Positions 25,201 through 32,045 of a stretch of 34,158 nucleotides of DNA are shown here, piece by piece. Made by a program: the position numbers and the translations under genes. The stretch lies in NCBI GenBank assembly GCA_003150515.1, contig QALW01000037.1:1-34158 (forward strand), in the 5' to 3' direction. The notes beneath the pieces were generated by a model, which saw nothing but the letters and a program-made list of their open reading frames with translations, searched no databases and was not told where the DNA came from. Position 1 is the first letter of the stretch, and every line of letters starts with the position of its first letter. Source of the DNA: Selenomonadales bacterium. GTDB taxonomy: Bacteria > Bacillota > Clostridia > Christensenellales > QALW01.

Positions 25201-25820
25201 ATATCCGCGCTTATAAAGGCAACGCCGCGGGCGCGACCGGATATATTTCCAAAACCATTAATATAAACGGTAGCGCCAGCCAGTGGGATAATGTCAATGC
25301 AATATTCCGGGATATGGGCGTAACCAATTACGGCAGAAATTATATTAATGCTGCCGGCACTGAAACTTATGTTCAGAGCGCGCCCAGAAATAATATCCAG
25401 GAGGTCCGGGTGACTAAGGACAGCAGCTATATTTATTTCTATATTCGCTGCGAGGAAGATATTACTTCTCCGTCCGATTCACGCTGGATGAATATCTTTA
25501 TCGGCACGGGCACGCCTTCCTCCAAGGGATGGCAGGGCTATGAATATGTTGTAAACCGTTCGGTCAACGGAAGCGTTTCCAACGTAGAAAAGCTTAACAG
25601 CAATTATACGGGCACCGTAACGGGCCAGGCGCAGATTTCTCGGAACGGCAGCGTGCTCCAGGTGAAAATTCCGCGCAGCGCGCTTGGGCTTGGAGCCAGC
25701 AGCAACACTTTCTATTTTAAGGTTGCCGATGACGTGCAGGGCCCCTCGGATATTATGAATTACTATACGTCGGGCAGCTCGCTGCCTATGGGCAGGCTCA
25801 GCTTCCAGTATAACAATTAA
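22206..25820 (+). CDS. Secreted protein: six FN3 repeats, GH71/GH99-like barrel, C-terminal CBM-like domain
   Basis: A 1204-residue exported protein, probably a glycan-active enzyme. Residues 1-30 are a signal peptide ending VANA; the LLDC inside it is not a valid lipobox. Six fibronectin III repeats begin near residues 72, 166, 259, 353, 447 and 538, spaced about 93. They share AYFLKRYN, WDIIAQT, FTDS and YRYHVVAY and look recently amplified. From about 660 to 1010 a TIM-barrel-like domain resembles GH71/GH99/WbsX-type proteins (GVMYWPWFG, AGVDFLFFDTTNAWTY, WYRINGKPVIIGY, INGWNQWVASK). From about 1015 the C-terminus resembles CBM9-type beta-sandwiches (INGSASQWDNV, SYIYFYIRCEED, LQVKIPRSALGL). 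No cell-wall anchor is seen, so it may be released or held by the FN3 part. It appears to be transcribed alone. The exact substrate cannot be told; alpha-glucan or mannan-type linkages are possible. Ribosome-binding site AAAGGAG. Confidence 0.8.
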   Translation: MLMKHYPKWLQCVTACLLLFLLLDCSVANAELFASDRASPASLSEQIQQTDYSDQENDSSAALAASNSVVAAPSSVSAVAASRTSIVVSWSKSSNAEAYFLQRYNSSTGEWDIIAQTTGLSFTDSGCSSNTTYRYHVVAYKIIDGIVTFAPTSAEASATTPQYAYAPAQVTATPKSSTSIEISWSAAAGADAYFLKRYNPSTGQWDIIAQTYGLSFTDSNLTTNTTYRYHVVAYTSFDGSIHFAPVSAEASLTLRYVYAPSSVNASAANPTTANISWSSAAGAEAYFLKRYNSATDTWDIIAQTYNLSFTDSGLTPGSSYSYHVVAYTFVNGSIQFAPTSVTASVTMPRYVYAPNQVTATATSAYSVKIKWSECSNADGYYLKRYNPSSGAWDILLQTTDRDYTDYTCVPNTQYRYHIVAYRYADGSWHYAPVSVEGAVTTPSFGSAPASVEISAAATSITLSWSAVPGATGYAIKRLNSATGAWDVIAQTNSTTYTNKNLSTDTTYSYQVVPYAVGTVTHYGATSANVTASTPVVSGPPSMKAYSAGRNEITIHWDMGDMADGYVLRRSDSANGEFVNLISTANRSYTDTGLTSDKTYYYDVVAYRILNGTIWYATPLCTASAEPKSESASYSSEGYNSNRIVGVDSSGRAFSPISGYQSGRSVGVMYWPWFGTGAPFFNEIYDNSKILARPNGYNELFHQDTYDSPANEVHYWGEPLWGYYHSRDPYIIRKHLELLTTAGVDFLFFDTTNAWTYAEAVIDIMQVIDEMQREGWAPPKIVFYTHSHSLDTIRSIYNDIYKKGLYPNTWYRINGKPVIIGYITVADDLAEAAVRNDTSYNPQPLSSEILNFFTFKMPQWPDEAYRSDGVPWIEFTYPQPMHTNIMNVSAASSPMLPFSFSLTRGLNNWGRGYNVSTGANNYLDALNTGTFFQSSWNTVLDASVKPEIVTINGWNQWVASKTMYDGEYTFCDVANMEFSADIEMMKGGYGDLYYQMLAKNIRAYKGNAAGATGYISKTININGSASQWDNVNAIFRDMGVTNYGRNYINAAGTETYVQSAPRNNIQEVRVTKDSSYIYFYIRCEEDITSPSDSRWMNIFIGTGTPSSKGWQGYEYVVNRSVNGSVSNVEKLNSNYTGTVTGQAQISRNGSVLQVKIPRSALGLGASSNTFYFKVADDVQGPSDIMNYYTSGSSLPMGRLSFQYNN

Positions 25821-25885
25821 TTGCGGCTGCGTACTGGCCAGGCGCGCATTCTCGGGAATACAATAAAACGCGGAGGCGCGCGTCC

Positions 25886-25918
25886 AAAAGAGAGAAGCTT
25901 AAAAAGCTTCTCTCTTTT
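25886..25918 (+). terminator. Terminator after the FN3/glycosidase gene
   Basis: A 15-bp perfect stem, AAAAGAGAGAAGCTT (25886-25900) with 25904-25918, has an AAA loop and runs into TTTTTAATT. Confidence 0.92.
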
Positions 25919-25980
25919 TAATTGGGCGTTATTATAATAAACGATGATTCAGAGGGAAAAAAGGCCGGAAAAGAATAAAA

Positions 25981-26006
25981 ATAAGAAGAGCGCGCGCTCT
26001 TCTTAT
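25981..26006 (-). terminator. Terminator after rpmE
   Basis: A perfect 26-bp palindrome (ATAAGAAGAGCGC and its complement) lies just past the rpmE stop and is followed on the minus strand by TTTTATTCTTTT. Confidence 0.85.
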
Positions 26007-26029
26007 CAATTCCTTTTAATATTATCAGC

Positions 26030-26227
26030 TTAAAGGCCGTATCTTTTCTTAAATTTGTCTACGCGGCCGCCGGTATCAACCAGCTTTTGCTTGCCGGTAT
26101 AGAAAGGATGGCATTTGGAGCATATTTCCACCTTAAGCTCGCCTTTAACCGAGCCGGTTTCAAATGTTTCCCCGCAGGCGCATTTTACAATAGCCTTCTG
26201 ATAATTAGGATGTATTCCTTTTTTCAT
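26030..26227 (-). CDS. rpmE: 50S ribosomal protein L31, zinc-binding form
   Basis: A small protein of the large ribosomal subunit, 65 residues. It is the zinc-containing (C+) type: KCACGE and CSKCHPF supply the cysteines. The ending GGRVDKFKKRYGL is typical. I prefer the ATG at 26227 because AGAGGTG lies 7 nt before it; the in-frame ATG at 26233 is only 1 nt from that site. It has its own consensus promoter, a leader with a hairpin and its own terminator. Confidence 0.97.
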   Translation of the reverse strand: MKKGIHPNYQKAIVKCACGETFETGSVKGELKVEICSKCHPFYTGKQKLVDTGGRVDKFKKRYGL

Positions 26228-26252
26228 CTGCATTCACCTCTAATCTGATAAA

Positions 26253-26265
26253 GCGGATGCTCCGC
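26253..26265 (-). promoter_or_regulatory. Hairpin in the rpmE leader
   Basis: GCGGA-GCA-UCCGC on the minus strand, about 25 nt before the start codon and near the Shine-Dalgarno. L31 leaders that bind the protein and give feedback control are known in Bacillota. Membership of that class is a guess from position only. Confidence 0.35.
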
Positions 26266-26288
26266 AAAATTCCATAACAGCAGGATGT

Positions 26289-26317
26289 ATTATATCCTAT
26301 CTGAGCGAATCTGTCAA
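26289..26317 (-). promoter_or_regulatory. Consensus promoter of rpmE
   Basis: On the minus strand TTGACA (26317-26312) and TATAAT (26294-26289), separated by 17 bp, matching the consensus at every base. Confidence 0.88.
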
Positions 26318-26476
26318 TAATATTTTACAGGCCTTAGGGGATACAATCGGATTGCATTTCGTTTTTGCGGGTTTGGCGCGTTGGATTTAATGCGCGCTGT
26401 TAAAAATATCGTTACGGCAACGCTGCGGAACGAAAAATCTCCCCTTTCTGAGGCGCATTGTATCCTGGACGTATGA

Positions 26477-26860
26477 TTAATCGATTTTTACCTCAGGATG
26501 CTTTTTAAGATAATCGTCAATGGCTGCCTTGACCGCTTCTTCGGCCAGCAGGGAGCAATGCATCTTAACTTCGGGCAGGCCGTCCAGAGCCTCGGCCACG
26601 GCTTTATTAGTCAGCTTAAGAGCTTCTTTAAGAGTTTTGCCCTTTATCATTTCAGTAGCCATGGAACTGGTTGCTATTGCGGCTCCGCAGCCGAAGGTCT
26701 TGAATTTAACATCCTTTATGACGCCGTCTTCTACCTCCAGAAACATTTTCATTATATCGCCGCATTTGGCGTTGCCTACAGTGCCTACGCCGTCCGCGTT
26801 TTCAATTTCGCCTACATTGCGCGGGTTGCTGAAATGCTCCATAACTTTTTCGCTATACAT
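26477..26860 (-). CDS. iscU: Iron-sulfur cluster scaffold protein (IscU/NifU N-terminal type)
   Basis: Assembles Fe-S clusters with sulfur delivered by the cysteine desulfurase. 127 residues. The three ligand cysteines are in NAKCGD, FGCGAA and MHCSLLAEE, with the assembly-critical aspartate following the first. The MYSEKVMEHFSNPRNVGE start is typical of the type found next to IscS in Clostridia. It lacks the zinc-site loop that marks SufU. Its start overlaps the iscS stop by 8 nt, indicating translational coupling. Confidence 0.95.
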   Translation of the reverse strand: MYSEKVMEHFSNPRNVGEIENADGVGTVGNAKCGDIMKMFLEVEDGVIKDVKFKTFGCGAAIATSSMATEMIKGKTLKEALKLTNKAVAEALDGLPEVKMHCSLLAEEAVKAAIDDYLKKHPEVKID

Positions 26861-28040
26861 ATTCTTTTTCCTCCGTTTCTTTATATAATGGGGACATATC
26901 CCTGAGCCGCTGAACTATGGGCGGCAGCTCGGCCAGGACGTAGTCTATATCCTCGTCAGTGGTGGCGTCTCCGATAGTCAGCCTTAAAGAGCCGTGGGCA
27001 GTCTCGTGCTTAAGCCCTATTGCCAGAAGCACATGGGAGGGATCCAGCGAGCCGCTTGTGCAGGCCGAGCCGCTGGAAGCGGCAATTCCTCTTAAATCCA
27101 GGCTTAACAGCAGCGCCTCGCCCTCTATATAGGAGAAGCTGAAGTTCAGATTATTTGACAGCCGCTTTAATTCATGGCCGTTGAGGCGTACGTCGCTGAT
27201 GGAATTCATAATTCCCTCTTTTAGCCGGCTGCGCATTTCCAAAAGGCGCAGATTATTCTCTTCCATATGCCCGCACGCTATTTCCAGGGCCTTAGCCATT
27301 CCTACAATGCCGGGGACGTTATCTGTGCCCGGACGCTTATTGCGTTCCTGAGCGCCTCCAAACATGAGATTATCAAAGCGTACGCCTTTGCGCACATAAA
27401 GCGCGCCTATGCCTTTTGGGCCGTAAAATTTATGCGCGGACATAGAGAGCATATCTATATTCATGCCTTGCACGTCAATAGGCTCGTGGCCCGCGGCCTG
27501 CACGGCGTCCGTATGAAAAATTATATTATTCTCACGCGCGATTTTGCCTATCTCGGAAACGGGCTGAATAGTGCCTATTTCATTATTGGCGAACATTATG
27601 CTTATAAGACAGGTATCGGGGCGGATAGCCGCCTTTAGATCTTCAGTATTAACCATACCGTATTGATCTACGGGCAGATAGGTTATATCATATCCAAGCT
27701 TTTCCATATGCTGGCATGTGTGCAGTACGGCATGGTGCTCTATGGAACTGGTTATAATATGCTTGCCCTTTTTGCTGGCCGAGGCCGCGCCCATTATGGC
27801 CATATTATCCGCTTCTGTTCCGCCGCTTGTGAAATAAATCTCCCGCTCCTGAGAGGCGTTTATGGCCGAGGCAATCTGGGCCCGCGCCTGTTCCTGAGCC
27901 TTTTTTGCTACTCGTCCGTATTCATGCACGCTGCTGGGATTGCCGAAATCCTTTCCGAAATAAGGCATCATTTCTGAAAGCACTTCGGGCTTGGTATAGG
28001 TTGTGGCGGCATAATCCATATAAACATATCTCTTGCTCAT
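26853..28040 (-). CDS. iscS: Cysteine desulfurase (IscS/NifS)
   Basis: A pyridoxal phosphate enzyme that takes sulfur from cysteine for Fe-S and thio-cofactor synthesis. 395 residues. The start has YMDYAATTYTKPEV. The cofactor lysine is in SAHKFYGPKG, with a preceding histidine in SSIEHHAVL. The active-site cysteine is in SSGSACTSGSLDPS, and GGAQERNKRPGTDN completes the site. The long cysteine loop marks the IscS/NifS group rather than SufS. Its ATG overlaps the iscR stop by 4 nt (ATGA), and its stop overlaps iscU. Confidence 0.97.
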   Translation of the reverse strand: MSKRYVYMDYAATTYTKPEVLSEMMPYFGKDFGNPSSVHEYGRVAKKAQEQARAQIASAINASQEREIYFTSGGTEADNMAIMGAASASKKGKHIITSSIEHHAVLHTCQHMEKLGYDITYLPVDQYGMVNTEDLKAAIRPDTCLISIMFANNEIGTIQPVSEIGKIARENNIIFHTDAVQAAGHEPIDVQGMNIDMLSMSAHKFYGPKGIGALYVRKGVRFDNLMFGGAQERNKRPGTDNVPGIVGMAKALEIACGHMEENNLRLLEMRSRLKEGIMNSISDVRLNGHELKRLSNNLNFSFSYIEGEALLLSLDLRGIAASSGSACTSGSLDPSHVLLAIGLKHETAHGSLRLTIGDATTDEDIDYVLAELPPIVQRLRDMSPLYKETEEKEYV

Positions 28041-28471
28041 TTTGTCATCTCCTTGGCCGCTTGGCCTGCATTATAATCATCCACCATGTTTTGCAGGGTA
28101 ATTTCCTCCAGCGCGGTGGTTATGCTTTGGGAAATTCTTTGCCAGACGGCTTTTGTCGCGCAGGTGTCTTCATTCTTGCATTTTTTGCCTCTCTGGCATT
28201 CTACTATGCTCATATCTCCTTCCAGGGCGGTCAGCACCTGGTTTACCGTAATACAGTTTGGAGGGGCCGATAAAATGTATCCGCCTGAGGCGCCTCGGAC
28301 GGTTTGCACAATGCCGGCCTTTTTCAGCAGGGCTAAAAGCTGCTCCAGGTATTTTTCGGCAAGCTCCTGGGATTGGGCTATGTCCTTTAATGGAATTGGA
28401 TTCTCGCCGTATGCCCGTGCCAGCTCGAAAGCCGCTCTGAGACCATAAGTACCTTTTGTGGTCAGCTTCAA
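28037..28471 (-). CDS. iscR: Rrf2-family regulator, IscR-like
   Basis: A 144-residue winged-helix regulator. The N-terminus MKLTTKGTYGLRA and QTVRGASGGYILS are classic Rrf2. Cysteines in CQRGKKCKNEDTCATK could hold a [2Fe-2S] cluster, so it probably represses the operon when clusters are plentiful. The start codon is TTG at 28471, with AAAGGAG 10 nt upstream. It is the first gene of the iscR-iscS-iscU operon. A perfect palindrome at the transcription start is a likely binding site. A CymR-type cysteine regulator is the alternative, but the cysteine triplet and the neighbours favour IscR. Confidence 0.92.
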   Translation of the reverse strand: MKLTTKGTYGLRAAFELARAYGENPIPLKDIAQSQELAEKYLEQLLALLKKAGIVQTVRGASGGYILSAPPNCITVNQVLTALEGDMSIVECQRGKKCKNEDTCATKAVWQRISQSITTALEEITLQNMVDDYNAGQAAKEMTK

Positions 28472-28499
28472 AGCTCAACTTCTCCTTTGAATTTAATCT

Positions 28500-28514
28500 C
28501 TAGTATTTTACTAG
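28500..28514. promoter_or_regulatory. Palindromic operator of the isc operon
   Basis: CTAGTA-TTT-TACTAG is a perfect inverted repeat with 6-bp arms. It lies just downstream of the -10 box and covers the expected start site, a good position for autorepression by the Rrf2 protein encoded next to it. Confidence 0.7.
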
Positions 28515-28520
28515 GCTTTA

Positions 28521-28549
28521 ATTGTAGCACTACCTTTTCTTATTGTCAA
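28521..28549 (-). promoter_or_regulatory. Promoter of the isc operon
   Basis: On the minus strand TTGACA (28549-28544) and TACAAT (28526-28521), 17-bp spacer. Confidence 0.85.
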
Positions 28550-28928
28550 CAAAAAACCGGGCAATTATTTATAATTTTATTATGAATAAAACGGCGGATA
28601 TAAACTTAAAAGCAGGAAAATAGTTTATCTTTTAAAATGAAATTCAGGGCGGCCGTCCTTAAGCAAAAAGGGGAGTGGGAATGAGCAAGTCCTGTAAAGC
28701 TGATGCTTTATAAGAAAGTCTTTTGAAAAGCCAGTAAAGCAACTGATAAACGGCTGTAATGCCTTCTTGAATTTGTGAATCAAAATCTGATGCTTGCTGC
28801 GAAAAGGTATGGACAATACAATGTATGCATTATATAATAAATCAAAAGTTGTTAATATGAAATATGCATCAAAGAGCGACAATCGGAACTTATATATTAT
28901 GCTAAAATACTTTAGTGAGGTGTAGATA
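28550..28928. other. AT-rich intergenic stretch without recognised gene
   Basis: About 380 nt between the isc promoter and the NERD gene. It carries a short minus-strand open frame (28625-28882) that I do not believe: no ribosome-binding site and no recognisable domain. Near the right end TGCTAAAAT (28901-28909) is an extended -10 that could serve the NERD gene. The composition is clearly richer in A and T than the housekeeping part, in line with the NERD gene that follows. Confidence 0.5.
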
Positions 28929-29897
28929 ATGCTTTTGTTATTTATAGTTATTTTCTTAGTTTTAATATGCTATTTTTTATTTAATTTATATTATAAGAAA
29001 ACATCCTATTATCAGATTTCTCATAAACCGTATTTGCAAATCAGGACTGATATTGGCAGTTTTGGCGAGTACTATATCTACAAAAATTTGAGAAGCTTCG
29101 AAAAGAACGGCGCTAAGTTTTTGTTTAACTGCTATCTTCCTCGCGAGAATGGAACGACTACTGAAATAGACGTACTGTTACTGCATCATAGTGGTATTTA
29201 TGTGTTTGAAAGTAAGAATTACAGTGGATGGATATTCGGAAGCTAAAGGTCAAAAACTTGGACGCAGATGTTACCGCAGGGTAAGGGGAGAAAGGCGCGA
29301 AAAGAGCATTTTTTAAATCCGATCTTTCAAAATGAATTACATATAAAATGTTTAAAAAATTATATCAAAAAGGATGTACCAATGTATTCTATCATTGCAT
29401 TTTCCGAACGTTGCAATTTCAAAAATTTGAAGCTTAGCAGTGCAAATTATAATGTTATACATAGGTTTGAAGCAATAAATATTATCAATAAAAATGTAAA
29501 ACAATTTGCCAATTCATTGAGTGATGACGAAATAGCGGAAATTTACAATTTACTTTATCCTTGCACACAAGTCAGCGAATTGGTCAAGCAACAGCACATT
29601 GATGATATCAATAATAGCCTTAATAATCATGTTATAAAAGAAAACGGAATTATTAGCGGAAAAAAAGCTAATAATATACCTATTTGCGCTCAAGCCGAAG
29701 TTAATAAGAATATAGATATTGAAATTACATATGGAGAAAAGTCCGAAGAAGCAGATGAAAATAATAAACATATTTGCCCTAAATGCGGTGCAACACTCAT
29801 CGTGCGAGAAGTCAAACGCGGTAAAAATAAAGGTAATTCATTTTATGGCTGTTCCAACTTTCCCCAGTGTAGATATATTCAAAATTTGAACAATTAA
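28929..29897 (+). pseudogene. NERD-domain protein with Topo-type zinc ribbon, interrupted by an in-frame TAA
   Basis: Two open stretches, 28929-29246 and 29268-29897, are in the same frame and separated only by TAA at 29244-29246 and seven further sense codons. Together they make one normal NERD (nuclease-related domain) protein of about 322 residues. It has an N-terminal membrane helix (LLLFIVIFLVLICYFLF), IGSFGEYYIYKNL, then the nuclease core TTEIDVLLLHHSGIYVFESKNYSGW. The TAA falls directly after GWIFGS, and SKTWTQMLPQGKG continues as expected. The C-terminus is a topoisomerase-type zinc ribbon (CPKCGATL...FYGCSNFPQC). A one-base change from GAA, CAA, AAA or similar would explain the stop. 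Base composition is AT-rich and unlike its neighbours, suggesting acquisition. Alternatively the stop is read through, or it is an assembly error. Confidence 0.75.
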
Positions 29898-29910
29898 TAT
29901 AAGGCAAGAA

Positions 29911-29958
29911 CATGGGACTGTTGCGAAAGGGCAACATCCAAGTTGAGACAGTCTCATG
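29911..29958. repeat. Imperfect inverted repeat after the NERD gene
   Basis: CATGGGACTGT (29911-29921) pairs with ACAGTCTCATG (29948-29958) with one G-U pair. An inner GTTGC/GCAAC pair lies in between. There is no T-run. It could be an RNA hairpin or the remnant of a mobile-element end. Confidence 0.4.
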
Positions 29959-29987
29959 CTTATATTACTTGTTTATAAGATGTTAGC

Positions 29988-30019
29988 AAAAAGGAGAGCC
30001 TTTTTATGCTCTCCTTTTT
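29988..30019 (+). terminator. Terminator between the NERD gene and the phospholipase-like gene
   Basis: A 12-bp stem, AAAAAGGAGAGC (29988-29999) with GCTCTCCTTTTT (30008-30019), has an 8-nt loop. A- and T-rich flanks on both sides mean it could serve both converging genes. Confidence 0.85.
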
Positions 30020-30086
30020 ATTTAAGGCCTGCGCGCGGCTTAACAGCCGGGCGGAAGCGCCGTTCATTGATTTTTAAAGCGGAAAA

Positions 30087-31136
30087 TTATTCGTTTTTAA
30101 GCCTTTCAGCCTGAATTTTAGCCAGCTTGCCGGCAATTTTTTCTTCATCCTTTTTGAATACGCAGTCGAAATGCCTGGGCAGGAAAGGCGCGTTCCAGGC
30201 CACGCCGGTCATCATGGAATTATTGCCTATGAGCTCCAGAAGCTGAATATCGCTGCCTTCGCCGTTGAATCCCTTAACAATCTGTTCCACTACCGGAGCG
30301 GCTTTTTCTATTGCCTCTTCATACATCTGAATGACGTCCGCCTCGGATGATTTGCGGTTATCCCAGGGAAGCGTCCAGGCAGTATGCTGCTCGTTTAAAT
30401 AATCAATGGAAGGATCCATTTTGCCGTACCGCGTTGAAGAATAGGTGCCCTTATAAACTTCCTTATTAAATAATTCATATACCGGAACGGATATGCTCAT
30501 AAATCCGGGCTTTATGCGCTTTTTAGACATGCGGTTCATGTCTTGGGCGGCTTTTATGACTTGTTCTCTGGATACTTCGCGTCCTAATATGCGCTTAAGA
30601 TGCAGCGGATACATACGGGTTATTTCCAGCAGCTCTTTATATTCCACCCAGAAAATTTTATCTATTTCCATCTCCTGCGGAGTTTTATTTTTATAATGCT
30701 TAAGAATCAGCTCATCCATAGCCGTAACGAATTTGTTGCGGTAAACGGTGAAACGTTCGGTTAAATCGGCGTTGGGAGTGGCAAATCCTACGCGGTAGGA
30801 GATATAGGGATTAAGAGCGCAGTCCACCATATAATGAACGTAATAGCCCAGAAAATAAGGCTTTAGGATTGCGGCGTCTTCGGGAGCCTGGGCTTTTATG
30901 TAGCGGTAAATGGTGGAAAACCATTCGCCTATGGTGCGCTCGTGCAGCATCATATAAAGCCTGTTTATGCCGTCGTCCGTTTTAAAAGGCGCGCCGTAAT
31001 ATTTGAAAAAGTCGGGGCCCTGAAGCCCGAAATCAAATATGCGCCTGTCTTTATTGATTATTTCAAGGGTGTCCTTATCGGTTATTTTCTCCAAAACTTT
31101 CTCGCCTGATATGTAGTGAGTAAAAATTCCTGGCAT
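30087..31136 (-). CDS. Zinc-dependent phospholipase C-family protein
   Basis: 349 residues, similar to the zinc-dependent phospholipase C / S1-P1 nuclease-like family widespread in Clostridia. The N-terminus MPGIFTHYISGEKV, the FGLQGPDFFKYYG motif and LGYYVHYMVDCALNPYI supply histidines and aspartates for metal binding. There is no signal peptide, so it is probably cytoplasmic, and phospholipase activity is not established for this subgroup. A -10-like TATAAT lies on the minus strand at 31178-31173, and the ribosome-binding site AAAGGCGGG precedes the ATG. It stands alone, converging on the NERD gene. Confidence 0.75.
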   Translation of the reverse strand: MPGIFTHYISGEKVLEKITDKDTLEIINKDRRIFDFGLQGPDFFKYYGAPFKTDDGINRLYMMLHERTIGEWFSTIYRYIKAQAPEDAAILKPYFLGYYVHYMVDCALNPYISYRVGFATPNADLTERFTVYRNKFVTAMDELILKHYKNKTPQEMEIDKIFWVEYKELLEITRMYPLHLKRILGREVSREQVIKAAQDMNRMSKKRIKPGFMSISVPVYELFNKEVYKGTYSSTRYGKMDPSIDYLNEQHTAWTLPWDNRKSSEADVIQMYEEAIEKAAPVVEQIVKGFNGEGSDIQLLELIGNNSMMTGVAWNAPFLPRHFDCVFKKDEEKIAGKLAKIQAERLKNE

Positions 31137-31233
31137 AATCTTTTCCCGCCTTTAACGTAATATAACACAATAATTATACTATAAATAACATGATTTGAAC
31201 AGTAGGTTTATTAAAAAATTCTGCACAAAAATA

Positions 31234-31752
31234 TTATGCAAGTTGACAGCAGTATCTTTTCATAAAGGAGCGCTGCTGCTGCCAATAGCAGATTTCAAGA
31301 AGCTGTCCGCCGTTTTTTTCAATTATCCGGGCGCTGGCCTGATTTTCTATATTGCAGGTAATTATAACTTCCCTATAGCCCCATTGCCGCGCTTTTTCCA
31401 GCAGAAGCCGGCACATCTGCGTTCCAAATCCCATGCCGCGGTAATCGGGCACTGTGCCGTAGCCCAGATAGCCTTCATATCGGGTGAGACTCTCGGAAGG
31501 GTAATGCCTTACGTCTCCCTGGGCGTATATAACGCCCTGAGCGTCGCACATAAAATATCTGGTATAGGGAACGCTGCCGCGCGGCAGCCTTTTTCCGCTT
31601 TCATGCGCGCGGCACATGCGCAGAAACGCCTCGTAATCGTTTGGAGAAGTCATCCCCAGAAAGGGAGTCCCGTTTTTCATATATGAGTTTACCATGGCTG
31701 CAAACGCCTCCTGGCTTATTTCATCGGCAGTTTTGAGAATCAAATCAGTCAT
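31234..31752 (-). CDS. GNAT-family N-acetyltransferase
   Basis: Transfers an acetyl group from acetyl-CoA to an unknown amine. 172 residues with the acceptor-side fold and the CoA-binding signature GTVPDYRGMGFGTQMCRLLLEKA, followed by VIITCNIENQASARIIEKNGG, the usual beta5-alpha4 region. I prefer ATG 31752 because GGAGG lies 8 nt before it; the ATG at 31767 overlaps that site. Substrate cannot be inferred from neighbours, which are unrelated. Confidence 0.85.
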   Translation of the reverse strand: MTDLILKTADEISQEAFAAMVNSYMKNGTPFLGMTSPNDYEAFLRMCRAHESGKRLPRGSVPYTRYFMCDAQGVIYAQGDVRHYPSESLTRYEGYLGYGTVPDYRGMGFGTQMCRLLLEKARQWGYREVIITCNIENQASARIIEKNGGQLLEICYWQQQRSFMKRYCCQLA

Positions 31753-31997
31753 AGCCCCGGCCTCCATAAAATTTTAATAATTATATTTTACCGGCGGGCA
31801 AAAGTCAATATATTATTATAAAGGGAGGTTTGCGCAAAATGTTTTTTGTGATAAAATAACTTAAAAAGCGTTTTGTTTTTAAAACTTTAGACAATACAAT
31901 CAGATAACAATGCGTTTTGCGGAAAAGGCGCGTCTGTTTTGCCGCGCGGATTAAAAAATTATCACGGCCTGTTTTTATCCCTGTCTTAACGGACTTT

Positions 31998-32027
31998 TTG
32001 CGCAAAGAGTTTTGTCTGCGGTAGAAT
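31998..32027 (+). promoter_or_regulatory. Possible promoter of the MATE gene
   Basis: TTGCGC (31998-32003), 18-bp spacer, TAGAAT (32022-32027), about 20 nt before the start codon. The -35 is weak. Confidence 0.4.
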
Positions 32028-32045
32028 ATTTAAAGGGGGCGTTTA

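Noticed and set aside
28625..28882. 85-codon minus-strand open frame, considered as a transposase remnant
   Set aside because: No domain, no Shine-Dalgarno and no inverted ends. The resemblance to transposase C-termini was too vague to keep.
29244..29246. Selenocysteine or other recoding at the NERD stop
   Set aside because: The codon is TAA, not TGA, and no selenocysteine insertion hairpin is evident; a nonsense mutation is simpler.
29911..29935. IS6-family terminal inverted repeat (GGGACTGTTGCGAAAGG)
   Set aside because: Similar to IS6 ends only over about ten bases, with no transposase nearby and a better explanation as one arm of a local hairpin.
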